Assembly: GCA_036336695.1 (NCBI GenBank) | Contig: JAYZFQ010000008.1 | Location: 1 to 61,199, forward strand | Reading direction: 5' to 3' | Source of the DNA: GCA-2729515 sp036336695 | GTDB lineage: Bacteria; Myxococcota_A; UBA9160; SMWR01 | Length of the DNA stretch: 61,199 bases | Shown here: in pieces, positions 9,004 through 17,558 of the stretch | Layout of the letters: each line of letters starts with the position of its first letter | Position numbering within the stretch: position 1 is the first letter of the stretch | Program-made: the position numbers and the translations under genes | The notes under the pieces: generated by a model | Seen by the model: only the letters and a program-made list of their open reading frames with translations | The model's database searches: none | Told to the model about the DNA's origin: nothing

Positions 9004-10203
9004 GTGACGAGCCAGCCCGACGAGCGCCTCGCCGACGCCAGCGCCTGGCGCGAACTCTGCGCGTCGATCGAGCGCCTCGCCGACCGGGTCCGGGCCGAGG
9101 ACGCGCCGGATTCTCCCCGGGACCGCGCCGAGGGCTACCGGTACCTGCTGCGCTTCCTGGCCTCGGGCATCGCGAACTGCGCCACCCACGACGACCCCGA
9201 CTACCCGGTTTTCGGCCGCATGATCGAGTACGCGCGGCCCTGGGGTCTCGACAACCCGGATTGCCTCTATCTCTACGCGCCCCTGCGCGGCGGCGCGACC
9301 TACCGGGTCTGGGGACGCCGCGGCAGCGCCCGCCACCTGGATTTCCAGGTGAACTGGGGCCACTTTGCGAACGGCAGCATCGCCGAGTGGGGCACGATCG
9401 GTTCCCTCGACGGCTTCGAACTGGATGTGGCCGACGACGGGAGCTTCGAGTTGTGGATCGGCGGCGACGAGCGGCCCGGCAACTGGATCCCGAGCGCGGA
9501 GAACGCGGAGTTTCTCCTCGTGCGGCAGTTGTTCCAGGACTGGGACGCCGAGTTCCCCGCCGACCTGTTGATCGAGCGCGAGGGAGCCGACTGGCCGATC
9601 CCCCCGCCCAAGTCGGAATGGGCCGAGGACCGGCTCGGCAAGCTGGCCCGCTGGCTCGACAAGGGAGGCGCGCTCTGGGAGCAGATGAGCCGCGGTTACC
9701 TGTCGATGGGCGAGAACAGCATGGTCTTCCACATGCCCGAAGAGGCGGGCTCCCGCGCGGGCGCGGGCGGCCAGGTGTACGGCATGGGCAACTTCCACTG
9801 CGCTGCCGATGAGGCGGTGATCGTCGCGTTCCGTCCGCCGGAATGTCACTACTGGGGCGTCTCCCTCGCCAACTGGTGGTGGGAGTGCATCGAGTATGCG
9901 AGCCACCAGTGTTCGTTGAACGGCGCCCAGGCGCGCCTCGACGCAGACGGCGTGTTCCGTGGCGTGATCGCCCACGCCGATCCGGGCGTGGCGAACTGGC
10001 TCGACCCCGCGGGCAACGGGAAGGGCAGCCTGACGGCGCGCTTCGTGCGGGCCGCGGGCAAGCCCGAAGCCGAGATCCAACGGGTTCCCCTGGCCCAACT
10101 GCACGACGCGCTGCCGCCGGGTACGCCGACGGTGCGCCCCGAAGAGCGGGCCGCCATCCTGGCGCGCCGCCGGCGCGCCGTCTGGTCGCGTTACCGCAGG
10201 TAG
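9004..10203 (+). CDS. DUF1214 domain-containing protein
   Basis: A 399-residue protein whose C-terminal half matches the DUF1214 pattern, including FRPPECHYWGVSLANWWWE at about residues 280-298 and a later DPGVANWLDPAG segment. The biochemical role of the family is not established. No signal peptide is visible. GTG 9004 is chosen because it follows a TATGAT box and the upstream ATGs are out of frame. The sulfotransferase starts 8 nt after its stop, so the two are likely co-expressed. Confidence 0.8.
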   Translation: MTSQPDERLADASAWRELCASIERLADRVRAEDAPDSPRDRAEGYRYLLRFLASGIANCATHDDPDYPVFGRMIEYARPWGLDNPDCLYLYAPLRGGATYRVWGRRGSARHLDFQVNWGHFANGSIAEWGTIGSLDGFELDVADDGSFELWIGGDERPGNWIPSAENAEFLLVRQLFQDWDAEFPADLLIEREGADWPIPPPKSEWAEDRLGKLARWLDKGGALWEQMSRGYLSMGENSMVFHMPEEAGSRAGAGGQVYGMGNFHCAADEAVIVAFRPPECHYWGVSLANWWWECIEYASHQCSLNGAQARLDADGVFRGVIAHADPGVANWLDPAGNGKGSLTARFVRAAGKPEAEIQRVPLAQLHDALPPGTPTVRPEERAAILARRRRAVWSRYRR

Positions 10204-10211
10204 GAGTCCGG

Positions 10212-11234
10212 GTGGACCGCTTCGTCGTCGGCACGGGCCGCTGCGGCTCGACCCTGTTGTCGCGGATGCTGGGGGAGAGCCCCGAGGTCACGAGCATCTT
10301 CGAGTTCTTCAACGGCCTCGACATGACGCGCCGCTTCTCGGAGGAGCCCGTTGCGGGGGAAGACTTTGCGGATCTCGTTTCCCAGCCGCACCCCTTCGTG
10401 ACGATGGTGCTTTCGCGCGGCTACGAGGTGCCCGAAATCGTCTATCCCTTCGGGCCCGACTCGCGCTTCCAGCGCAGCGACGGGTTGCCGTGGCTGCTCG
10501 TTTCGGCGCTGTCGCGCCTGTCCGAGACACCGGACGCGTTCTACGACGCGGCGCTCGCCTTCGCGCGCAGTCGGCCGACGTGCCCTCTGCGCGAACACTA
10601 CCGCGCCTTGTTCGACTGGTTGACCGAGCAGACCGGCGGTCGCGTCTGGATCGAGCGCTCGGGTTCTTCGATCGACTACGTGACGCAACTCAAAGCGCTC
10701 TTTCCCGAGGCGCGCTTCGTCCACATCCACCGCGACGGCCGCGAAGCCGCGCTCTCGATCCGGGAACACCACGCGTTCCGTCTGGCGGTGACGCTGTCGA
10801 CCGCGCACCTGCGCGGGGAAGCGCCGCCCTCCCTGGCGGAACTCCAGGGGCTGGAGACGCCGGGCGAAGACGACGCGATCGGCCGGCAGCTGAAGCTGCG
10901 CCCGGACGCCTCCCACTTCGGCGACTGGTGGACGCGCCAGATCGAGCAGGGCATGGAGGCGCTGGCAGCGATCGACCCCGGCGAGCAGCTCGCGGTGCGG
11001 TTCGAAGACCTGTTGGACCGGCCCGAGGTGGAACTGCGGCGCATGGCGGACTTCTTCGCCCTCGATCCGGGGGCCGGGGGCTGGATCGACCGGGCGGCGG
11101 CGCTGATTTCTGGCCGCCCGACGCCGCGACGTGAGAAGCTACCCGCCGACGAGCGGGAGCGGCTCGAGACCGCCTGCCGTCCCGGGATGGCCCGGCTGGG
11201 CCGCGACGAAAAACCAGGAGGAACCGGAGCATGA
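10212..11234 (+). CDS. Sulfotransferase family protein
   Basis: A 340-residue PAPS-dependent sulfotransferase. The 5'-phosphosulfate loop VGTGRCGSTLLSRML starts at residue 5, and the 3'-phosphate motif region FVHIHRDGREAALSI lies at about residues 170-184. It should transfer sulfate to a hydroxyl or amine of a small molecule or glycan, but the acceptor cannot be inferred. The start is GTG 10212, with GGAG 5-6 nt upstream. The last codon overlaps the next ATG (ATGA). It sits between DUF1214 and NTF2-like genes. Confidence 0.88.
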   Translation: MDRFVVGTGRCGSTLLSRMLGESPEVTSIFEFFNGLDMTRRFSEEPVAGEDFADLVSQPHPFVTMVLSRGYEVPEIVYPFGPDSRFQRSDGLPWLLVSALSRLSETPDAFYDAALAFARSRPTCPLREHYRALFDWLTEQTGGRVWIERSGSSIDYVTQLKALFPEARFVHIHRDGREAALSIREHHAFRLAVTLSTAHLRGEAPPSLAELQGLETPGEDDAIGRQLKLRPDASHFGDWWTRQIEQGMEALAAIDPGEQLAVRFEDLLDRPEVELRRMADFFALDPGAGGWIDRAAALISGRPTPRREKLPADERERLETACRPGMARLGRDEKPGGTGA

Positions 11235-11812
11235 GCGACGTACTGACGAAGGCCGGCATGGGCATCGCCGAGGGCCTGCCCCTGGAGGCATCCCAGGGTG
11301 GCATCGAAGAACTGCGCCGGGACATCCAGCGCCTGATGGACATGGAGGCGGTGCGGCAGGTGAAGCACGCCTACTTCCGCTGCATCGACACGGCGAACTT
11401 CGCCGAGCTGGCGACCCTGTTCCACGAAGATGTCTCGGTGCACTTCATCGGGGGAACCTACGAGTGGAAGCTCCAGGGCCGCGACGAATACCTGGCGTCG
11501 ATCCAGAAATCCTTCACGACCCAGTCGGTCGGACACCACAACGGGCATCACCCCGAGATCCAGATGCTGAGCGAAACCGAGGCGACGGGGATCTGGTACC
11601 TGACGGACAACATGTGGGTGATGAACGGCGACTTCTTCACCACCGGAACCGCCGTCTACTGGGATCGCTACGTCAAGGAGGAGGGCCGGTGGCTCATCCG
11701 GGATACGAAGTACCGCCGCATCTACGAGATCAACCGGAAGCTCGAGGAAAATCCCCAGTTCGCATCGCACTACCTGGGGACCCACGGCACGCCGGTGGAG
11801 TCCGCAGGGTGA
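11231..11812 (+). CDS. Nuclear transport factor 2 / SnoaL-like domain protein
   Basis: A 193-residue protein with a cone-shaped NTF2-like domain: an N-terminal helix (MEAVRQVKHAYFRCIDT), a strand with FHEDVSVHF, then GHHNGHHPEI and the terminal WLIRDTKYRRIYE strand. This is the SnoaL_4 type found among small-molecule isomerases, dehydratases and binding proteins. The start overlaps the sulfotransferase stop and the end overlaps the next GTG, so it is the third gene of a coupled operon. The histidines at about 98-103 could be catalytic, but that is a guess. Confidence 0.82.
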   Translation: MSDVLTKAGMGIAEGLPLEASQGGIEELRRDIQRLMDMEAVRQVKHAYFRCIDTANFAELATLFHEDVSVHFIGGTYEWKLQGRDEYLASIQKSFTTQSVGHHNGHHPEIQMLSETEATGIWYLTDNMWVMNGDFFTTGTAVYWDRYVKEEGRWLIRDTKYRRIYEINRKLEENPQFASHYLGTHGTPVESAG

Positions 11813-12894
11813 GGCGCTTCTTCGCAACCGCGCTCTTGCTTTCGCTCGTTTGCGCGCCGCTCGTGGCGTTCGCTGAGTTTCCCGGCCCCTATCTTGCGTG
11901 CGAAGCCGTCGGGCCGGCCGAGCCGATCTGCGGGTTCCAGAACCCGGAAGACCTGGTGCCGCTGCCCGGCAACCGGGCCCTGATCGTGAGCGAATACGGC
12001 GAAGTCGAGGGCGGCAAGCCCGGCACCCTCGCGCTCCTCGTGCTCGCCACCGATACGCGCCGGGTGCTGTTCCGGGGCGGCGACGCGACCGGTGCGCCTC
12101 ACGCCGGGTGGGGCGATCCGAAGTGTCCCGGGCCGCCCTCGGCGGAGTTCAGCCCCCACGGCATCGACCTGGCGCCGCGGTCCGACGGAACGCTGCAACT
12201 CCTCGCTGTGCAACACGGCGGGCGGGAGTCGGTCGAGTTCTTCGAAGTCACGGGAGCCGGCGCTGACTGGAAGCTCGCCTGGCGCGGCTGCGTTCTCGCA
12301 CCCCCCGACGCGTCGTTGAACGAAGTGGTGGCCGTTCCCGGCGGCGGGTTTCTCACCACCAAGATGATGTCCCTCGCCGGGGGCTTCGAACAGCTCACCG
12401 AGGCCTCGGGGCCGACCGGGGTGGTCTACGAATGGTCGGCGGTGTCGGGCTTTCGGGAAGTCGGCGGCACCGAGGGGGCCCTGCCCAACGGCGTCGAGAT
12501 CTCGCCCGACGGCAAGACGATCTTCCTGAACCTCTCGATGGGCAACGCCCTGCGCCGGGTCGACCGGGCGACGGGCAAGATCGAGGGTGAAGCCCAGGTG
12601 CCGGCGCCCGACAACGTGACCTGGACGCCCGACGGCAAGCGCCTGCTCGTGGCCTCTCTGCGTTCCCTCGACCCGGCGGAGTTCACCGTCTGCCAGGGTC
12701 TCGAGCGCGGTGCGTGTCCCCTGGCTTTCGCCATCGTGGCCGTCGACCCCGTGACGCTCACCACCGAAACCATCTTCGTCGGGGAAGGCCCGCCCATGGG
12801 CGGCGGCACGGTGGGCCTGCAGGTGGGCGACGAGCTCTTCGTCGGCTCCTTCGCCGGCGACCGGGTGCTGCGGGTGAAGCTCTCCGAGCTCTAG
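11809..12894 (+). CDS. Exported SMP-30/strictosidine-synthase-like beta-propeller protein
   Basis: A 361-residue protein. A signal peptide (VRRFFATALLLSLVCAPLVAF, cleaved near AFA-EF) is followed by repeated propeller blades, including LPNGVEISPDGKTIFLN and NVTWTPDGKRLLVAS. This layout is shared by SMP-30/gluconolactonase, paraoxonase and strictosidine-synthase-like proteins, so a secreted hydrolase or ligand-binding propeller is likely. Its GTG overlaps the upstream TGA (GTGA). It closes the operon with the sulfotransferase. The substrate is unknown. Confidence 0.78.
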   Translation: MRRFFATALLLSLVCAPLVAFAEFPGPYLACEAVGPAEPICGFQNPEDLVPLPGNRALIVSEYGEVEGGKPGTLALLVLATDTRRVLFRGGDATGAPHAGWGDPKCPGPPSAEFSPHGIDLAPRSDGTLQLLAVQHGGRESVEFFEVTGAGADWKLAWRGCVLAPPDASLNEVVAVPGGGFLTTKMMSLAGGFEQLTEASGPTGVVYEWSAVSGFREVGGTEGALPNGVEISPDGKTIFLNLSMGNALRRVDRATGKIEGEAQVPAPDNVTWTPDGKRLLVASLRSLDPAEFTVCQGLERGACPLAFAIVAVDPVTLTTETIFVGEGPPMGGGTVGLQVGDELFVGSFAGDRVLRVKLSEL

Positions 12895-12933
12895 GCAACC
12901 GCCGCCGGAGCTGGAGCTCTCCGAACGCTAGGC
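12878..12933. repeat. Imperfect 19-bp direct repeat spanning two convergent stop codons
   Basis: AGCTCTCCGA followed by nine bases ending CTAGGC occurs at 12878-12896 and again at 12915-12933 (17 of 19 matching). The first copy contains the TAG of the propeller gene; the second contains the stop of the convergent esterase. Between them CGGAG/CTCCG can pair, so the segment could serve as a weak bidirectional terminator. Confidence 0.5.
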
Positions 12934-13875
12934 GCGGCGGAGGCCGCGGTAGAGCGCGCCCATCATTTCCTCGTTCGAGCGCTGGGAGACCGCGGCGTTG
13001 GCGAGGGCGCTTGAGCCGTGGAAGGTGCCGGGGAACTGGTGAAGTTCGACGGAGACCCCGTGCTCGAGCAGCCGCAGGGCGTACTGGATGCCCTCGTCGC
13101 GCAGGGGGTCGAACTCCATGGTCGACACGTAGGCCGGAGGCAGCCCCGACAGGTCTTTTGCCCGGGCAGGGGCGGCGTAGGGCGAAACCTCTCCCTGTGC
13201 GTCGCCGAGGTAGTAGCGCCAACTCAGCTCGGCATTCGGCCGGTTCCACAACGGCGTGTCGACGAATTCGCGCATCGACGGTGTTTCGAGCCGGTCGTCC
13301 AACTCGGGAATGCCGAGGCACTGGAAGCACAAAGCCGGTCCGCCGCGGTCCCGGGCCAGGAGGGCCACCGCTGCCGAGAGGCCGCCGCCAGCACTCTGGC
13401 CCATGACGCCGATGTGGCCCGGGTCGATGCCGAGGGTCTCGGCCTCGGCCGCGGTCCACGCGAGGGCGGCATAACAATCCTCGACGCCGGCCGGAAAGGG
13501 GTGCTCGGGTGCGAGCCGGTAGTCGACGGAAACCACGACGGCATCGGCGGCCTTCGCGGCGCCGGCGGCGCCGAGGTGCTCGCCGTCGAGGGTGCCGAGA
13601 CAGAAACCGCCGCCGTGGATGTAGAGCAGCCCGGGCCGGACGCCATCCCCGTCGGTCGGGGTATAGATGCGAATCGGAACATCGGGCGCGCCGTCGGGAC
13701 CCGGAATGTTGCGGTCCTCGCTCCGAATGCCGAGGGCGGCCACGTCGGCGTCGCTGGCCGGCGGGATCAGGTTCGCGAGTTCTGCCCGGGCGTGGTCCAT
13801 GTCGGTCAGGTCCAGGTTCGTGGGCAGTACGGAGATCATTTCGGCGAGTTCGGGGTCGTAGGCGCGCTGGGTCAT
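12928..13875 (-). CDS. Alpha/beta hydrolase, hormone-sensitive-lipase family
   Basis: A 315-residue carboxylesterase/lipase-type hydrolase. The HSL oxyanion motif HGGGF is at residues 87-91, the nucleophile elbow GQSAGG has Ser161, and likely triad partners are Asp256 (in EFDPLRDEG) and His286 (in GTFHG). It should hydrolyse short or medium acyl esters or lactones. The ATG at 13875 has GAGGGAAA upstream; a longer reading would run into the divergent promoter region. It diverges from an MFS transporter 86 bp away and converges with the propeller gene. Confidence 0.9.
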   Translation of the reverse strand: MTQRAYDPELAEMISVLPTNLDLTDMDHARAELANLIPPASDADVAALGIRSEDRNIPGPDGAPDVPIRIYTPTDGDGVRPGLLYIHGGGFCLGTLDGEHLGAAGAAKAADAVVVSVDYRLAPEHPFPAGVEDCYAALAWTAAEAETLGIDPGHIGVMGQSAGGGLSAAVALLARDRGGPALCFQCLGIPELDDRLETPSMREFVDTPLWNRPNAELSWRYYLGDAQGEVSPYAAPARAKDLSGLPPAYVSTMEFDPLRDEGIQYALRLLEHGVSVELHQFPGTFHGSSALANAAVSQRSNEEMMGALYRGLRRA

Positions 13876-13912
13876 GGGTTTCCCTCGAATGGCGGAAGAA
13901 AAGAAGGCGCCC

Positions 13913-13922
13913 AGGATACACT
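13913..13922. promoter_or_regulatory. Overlapping divergent -10 elements
   Basis: AGGATACACT gives TATCCT on the minus strand (for the esterase at 13875) and TACACT on the plus strand (for the MFS gene at 13962), sharing two bases. Both genes have a leader of about 30 nt and a Shine-Dalgarno sequence. RNA polymerase could not occupy both at once. Confidence 0.35.
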
Positions 13923-13961
13923 GGGGAGTGCGCGCCGCGGGGGCGTGTGTCGGGAGGAGGC

Positions 13962-15170
13962 ATGGACGCGCGCGGGCGCCGCTACGTCGCCGTGGCACTG
14001 ACGACCCAGGCGGTTGCCATCGGGACGACTCTCGGCAGTTTCAGCCTCTTCGTGCAGCCTCTCCAGGAGGCCTTCGACGCGGCGCGCTGGCACATCAGCC
14101 TGGCGCCGACGCTCATCGTGTTCGCCCTCGCCGTCGGGGGGATGACCCTCGGGCCCCTCCTCGACCGGGGCGCGATCCGCCCCGTGATGCTCGGCGGTTC
14201 GGTCGTGCTTTCCCTCAGTCTCGCGGTGGCTTCCCAGGCGACGAGCCTGGGCCTCCTGGCGGTGTGCTGCTTCACCGCGGGGCTCGCCGTGCCCGCCCTC
14301 GGGCCGATGGGGGGCTCCACATTGGTGGGGCGCGTCTTCGTGGAGGAGCGGGGCCGCGCCCTCGGGATCGTGAACCTGGGCGGACCCGTCGGGATCTTCT
14401 GCTTCGCTGCCCTGGCCGGGGTCGCCCTGGACACGTTGCGGTGGCACGGGACCCTGGCGCTCTTCGCCGTGCTCGCCCTGGTGATCCCGGTTCCGCTCGT
14501 GCTCCGTTTCATTCCCCGCCACGTGGAGGCGGTGGCCGGGACGTCGCCCGAGCCGGATGCCGGCTGGACGATGGGCCGTCTGGTGCGGACCCAGGCGTTC
14601 GTCCTGCTGGCGGGAGCCTTCGCCGCGGGCATGGGCATCGCCGCGGGCTGGAACAGCCAGGTGGCGGTCTTCCTCTACGAGTACGGCCTTTCCGTGCGGG
14701 GTGCTGCGAGCGTCGTGGCCACCGCCGCGATGTTCGCCGTGGTCGGGACCCTCAGCGTGGGCATCCTGGCGGACCACGTGCGCGGCGAACGCATCCTGGC
14801 GGGGTTGCTCAGCGTGCAGTTCGTCGCGTGTGTGGTCTTCGTATCGGGCGCGCCCCTCGCGGCGGTGGTACTCGCCATCCTGGGCTTCGGACTGACGACG
14901 GGGGGCTTCATTCCCGTCTACACCACGATCCTGGCGCGGCGCTTCGGCCCGGCGTCGATCGGCCGGGGAATGGGCCTCACGAATCTCTTCATGCTGCCGG
15001 TGAGCGCAGGCGCGGGGCCGGCCGCTGCTGCCGTCTTCGACGTGACCGGAAACTACGACGGCGCGCTCCTCGCGTTCCTCGCCGCCTTCGGCCTGGCTCT
15101 CTTCGGCTTGGCGTGGGTGGCCCGGCGCGACCGGAGGGCTAGCGGGTCGCCCGGAGTCCCTGGAGGATGA
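13962..15170 (+). CDS. MFS transporter
   Basis: A 402-residue major facilitator with about 12 hydrophobic helices. It has an inter-helix 2/3 loop (GPLLDRGAIRPVMLGG) and a central hydrophilic loop at about residues 185-205. The layout resembles the oxalate/formate antiporter-like group of MFS proteins. GGGAGGAGG lies just upstream of ATG 13962. Its 3' end overlaps the convergent TetR gene by 32 bp. It may export or import the esterase's substrate or product, since the two genes diverge from one promoter region (inference). Confidence 0.88.
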   Translation: MDARGRRYVAVALTTQAVAIGTTLGSFSLFVQPLQEAFDAARWHISLAPTLIVFALAVGGMTLGPLLDRGAIRPVMLGGSVVLSLSLAVASQATSLGLLAVCCFTAGLAVPALGPMGGSTLVGRVFVEERGRALGIVNLGGPVGIFCFAALAGVALDTLRWHGTLALFAVLALVIPVPLVLRFIPRHVEAVAGTSPEPDAGWTMGRLVRTQAFVLLAGAFAAGMGIAAGWNSQVAVFLYEYGLSVRGAASVVATAAMFAVVGTLSVGILADHVRGERILAGLLSVQFVACVVFVSGAPLAAVVLAILGFGLTTGGFIPVYTTILARRFGPASIGRGMGLTNLFMLPVSAGAGPAAAAVFDVTGNYDGALLAFLAAFGLALFGLAWVARRDRRASGSPGVPGG

Positions 15171-15792
15171 GTTCGGAGATGGCGTCGGCCGTCTCCTTGG
15201 GAGAAGCCTGGGCGATGGCGGCCACGTCGGGCCGGGCGAATTCGCGACCGAGACTCCCGAGCACGTGGGCGACCGCCGCGGTGTCCACCGGGGGGATCTG
15301 TCCCGCGGCGACCGCGCGGTCGAGCAGGTTCTGGGTCACCGCGATCAGGTAGGTCTCGTGGGAGGAGACGAGCCGCCCCGCCCCGGCGACCTTTCCGAGG
15401 TTGGCGCTCATGGCGACGGCTTCCGGCTGGACGGCCTCGTTGGCGGTCCGCAAGTAGGCCCGCAATGCATCGAGGGGCGGCATCGAGGCTTCGAGTGCTT
15501 CGATCGCGCTGCGCCCGATGCGATGGAGCCTGCGGTCGACCACGCTGAGCAGCAGTTCCTCCTTGCTCGGCGCGATGCCGTAGAGTGTGCGCAGGGAGCA
15601 GCCGAGCAGCGTCGCGATCTCCGCCATCGTCAGGTCGGCGAGGCCCTCGCCCAGGAGCGCCGCCTCGAGTTCGTCGAGCAGTTCGAGTTGGCGCGCGCTG
15701 AGTTGTCCCTCCGCCTCGCGGGAAAGCAGGGGTTTCGGTGCGCGCACGCCGGGAAAGCGCATGCGCCGGTCGGTTCCCGGGGTGGAACTCAC
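15139..15792 (-). CDS. TetR-family transcriptional regulator
   Basis: A 217-residue regulator. Its N-terminal helix-turn-helix (LTMAEIATLLGCSLRTLYGI then SKEELLLSV) is at about residues 45-75, followed by an all-helical ligand domain. It is the last gene of the carboxylase operon, with GTG overlapping the stop of the AtuA-type gene. TetR proteins in acyl-CoA carboxylase clusters usually sense a CoA thioester and repress the cluster. The likely target is the AT-rich intergenic region at 21146-21268. An internal ATG 10 codons on (MRFPG) is an alternative start. Confidence 0.88.
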   Translation of the reverse strand: MSSTPGTDRRMRFPGVRAPKPLLSREAEGQLSARQLELLDELEAALLGEGLADLTMAEIATLLGCSLRTLYGIAPSKEELLLSVVDRRLHRIGRSAIEALEASMPPLDALRAYLRTANEAVQPEAVAMSANLGKVAGAGRLVSSHETYLIAVTQNLLDRAVAAGQIPPVDTAAVAHVLGSLGREFARPDVAAIAQASPKETADAISELILQGLRATR

Positions 15793-17546
15793 GAGGACAG
15801 GCCTCCGGGAATTTCCACGACCCGGGCGCGCAGCCACTCGCCGAGGCTCTTGGCCTGGCCGTCCTGGCGCGTCGAGGCCGCGACACCTTCTTCGAGCAGA
15901 CCGTGGAGCACGAAGTTGAGCGAGCGGATGCCCGGGAGCCGGTGGCGGTCGATCTTCAGTTCCGCGGCCTCCGGGAGCAGGGTGCGGAGGGTCTCCGTCG
16001 TGAGGAAACCGTCGAGCCACGCCCAGGTTGCGTCGTTGCGGGCGAAGACTCCGAGGTTCGCGTTGCCTCCCTTGTCCCCCGACCGCGCGCCGACGACGCT
16101 GCCGAGGGGGGCGCGGTGGGTCTTGTCCCCGGGCACGGTCGCCGCCGGTTCGGCGGGCAGCGTCACTTCGGCCGGTGCGTCGGGAATGACCGAAGAGATC
16201 TCCCGGGTTTCCCCGCCGAGCATGACGACTTCCTGGGGAACGATGGCCGCGGGGACGTTCGCGGGTTCGTAGACGCCGAAGGCGCGGCCGCCGCCCGGGC
16301 CGCCGCCCACGCTCGTGAAGCCGGGGATCGAGGCCAGGGCCAACTCGATCATGGCATTCGAGGTTGCGCGCCCGACCTTCTTCTCGTCCGGGTCCTTGAG
16401 CGAAATCTTGAAGAAGGCGGTGGCCTCCTCGTTCGATTCCGGGTCGGCCTTGTCCGTGCGCACGAGGCGGGTCTTCACCGCCGCGAAGTCGTCCGGGCCG
16501 AAGGGGCAGGCGGCCCAGAACGCTTCTTCCACCAGTCGCGCCTTCGCTTCGATGTCGATCCCTGTCAGGCACACGTTCAGGTCCTGGCGAAAGCCGCCGG
16601 GGCGGTTGATGCAGACCTTGAGCGTGGCCGGGGGCGGTTCGCCCTGGACACCCGACATGCACACCCGGTCGGGACCCTGCTGGTCGAGTTGAATCGTGTC
16701 GAAGCGGGTGGTCACGTCGGGGCCGAAGTATTCCGGGCCGCCGATTTCGTAGAGCAGTTGCGACGTGATGGTGCCGATCGAGACCTCGCCGCCCGTTCCC
16801 TCGTGTTTGCCGAAGACCGTCGCGCCGTCCTCGGCGATCTCCGCCCAGGGGAAGCCCACCCGGGCCATGCCGGGGACCTCGGTGAAGAAGGAGTAGTTGC
16901 CGCCGGTCGCCTGGGTCCCGCATTCGATCACGTGGCCCGCCGCCACGGCGCCGGCCAGCGGGTTCCAGTCCGTGCGGCTCCAGCCGTGGTGCCATGCCGC
17001 CGGGCCGCACACGATGGCGGCATCGGTGGTGCGCCCGGTGATCACGATGTCCGCGCCGTCGTTCAGGGCGTCGACGATGCCCCAGCAGCCGAAGTAGGCG
17101 TTGGCCGTGAGGAAGGCCGACGCATCCTTGATCGGCTCGCCGGTCTCGAAGTGGGTGAGCTGGTCTGCCGCGATGAGTTCGTCCATGCGCGGCAGCAGGT
17201 CGTCGCCCCGCACGTAGGCGATCTTCGGTTGCAGGCCCAGTTCGCCGGCCACCTCGGCAACGGCGGCGGCGCAACCGTCGGGGTCGAGTCCGCCGGCGTT
17301 GCTCACGACCTTGATGCCGCGTTCGAGGCAGGTTCCCATGACCTGCTTCATCTGGGTCACGAAGGTTCGGGCGTACCCACCGCCCGGCCGCTTCAAACGG
17401 GTCCGGGCGAGGATCAGCATGGTGAGTTCGGCGAGCCAATCGCCCGTGAGGACGTCGATGGGTCCGTCCTCGACCATTTCGCGAGCAGCCGACAGGCGGT
17501 CTCCGAAGAAGCCCGAGCAGTTTGCGATGCGGATGGGATCGGCCAT
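15789..17546 (-). CDS. AtuA-type (DUF1446) protein
   Basis: A 585-residue protein of the acyclic terpene utilization AtuA family. It begins MADPIRIANCSGFFGDRLSA, has a long N-terminal DUF1446 region (to about 440) and a C-terminal domain with SVVGARSGDKGGNANLG. AtuA is required for citronellol/geraniol catabolism in Pseudomonas, but its reaction has not been defined. It is always found beside acyl-CoA carboxylases, as here: the biotin carboxylase gene ends 12 nt upstream. The length is normal for the family and no signal peptide is present. Confidence 0.88.
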   Translation of the reverse strand: MADPIRIANCSGFFGDRLSAAREMVEDGPIDVLTGDWLAELTMLILARTRLKRPGGGYARTFVTQMKQVMGTCLERGIKVVSNAGGLDPDGCAAAVAEVAGELGLQPKIAYVRGDDLLPRMDELIAADQLTHFETGEPIKDASAFLTANAYFGCWGIVDALNDGADIVITGRTTDAAIVCGPAAWHHGWSRTDWNPLAGAVAAGHVIECGTQATGGNYSFFTEVPGMARVGFPWAEIAEDGATVFGKHEGTGGEVSIGTITSQLLYEIGGPEYFGPDVTTRFDTIQLDQQGPDRVCMSGVQGEPPPATLKVCINRPGGFRQDLNVCLTGIDIEAKARLVEEAFWAACPFGPDDFAAVKTRLVRTDKADPESNEEATAFFKISLKDPDEKKVGRATSNAMIELALASIPGFTSVGGGPGGGRAFGVYEPANVPAAIVPQEVVMLGGETREISSVIPDAPAEVTLPAEPAATVPGDKTHRAPLGSVVGARSGDKGGNANLGVFARNDATWAWLDGFLTTETLRTLLPEAAELKIDRHRLPGIRSLNFVLHGLLEEGVAASTRQDGQAKSLGEWLRARVVEIPGGLSS

Positions 17547-17558
17547 GGGTGCCTTCCT

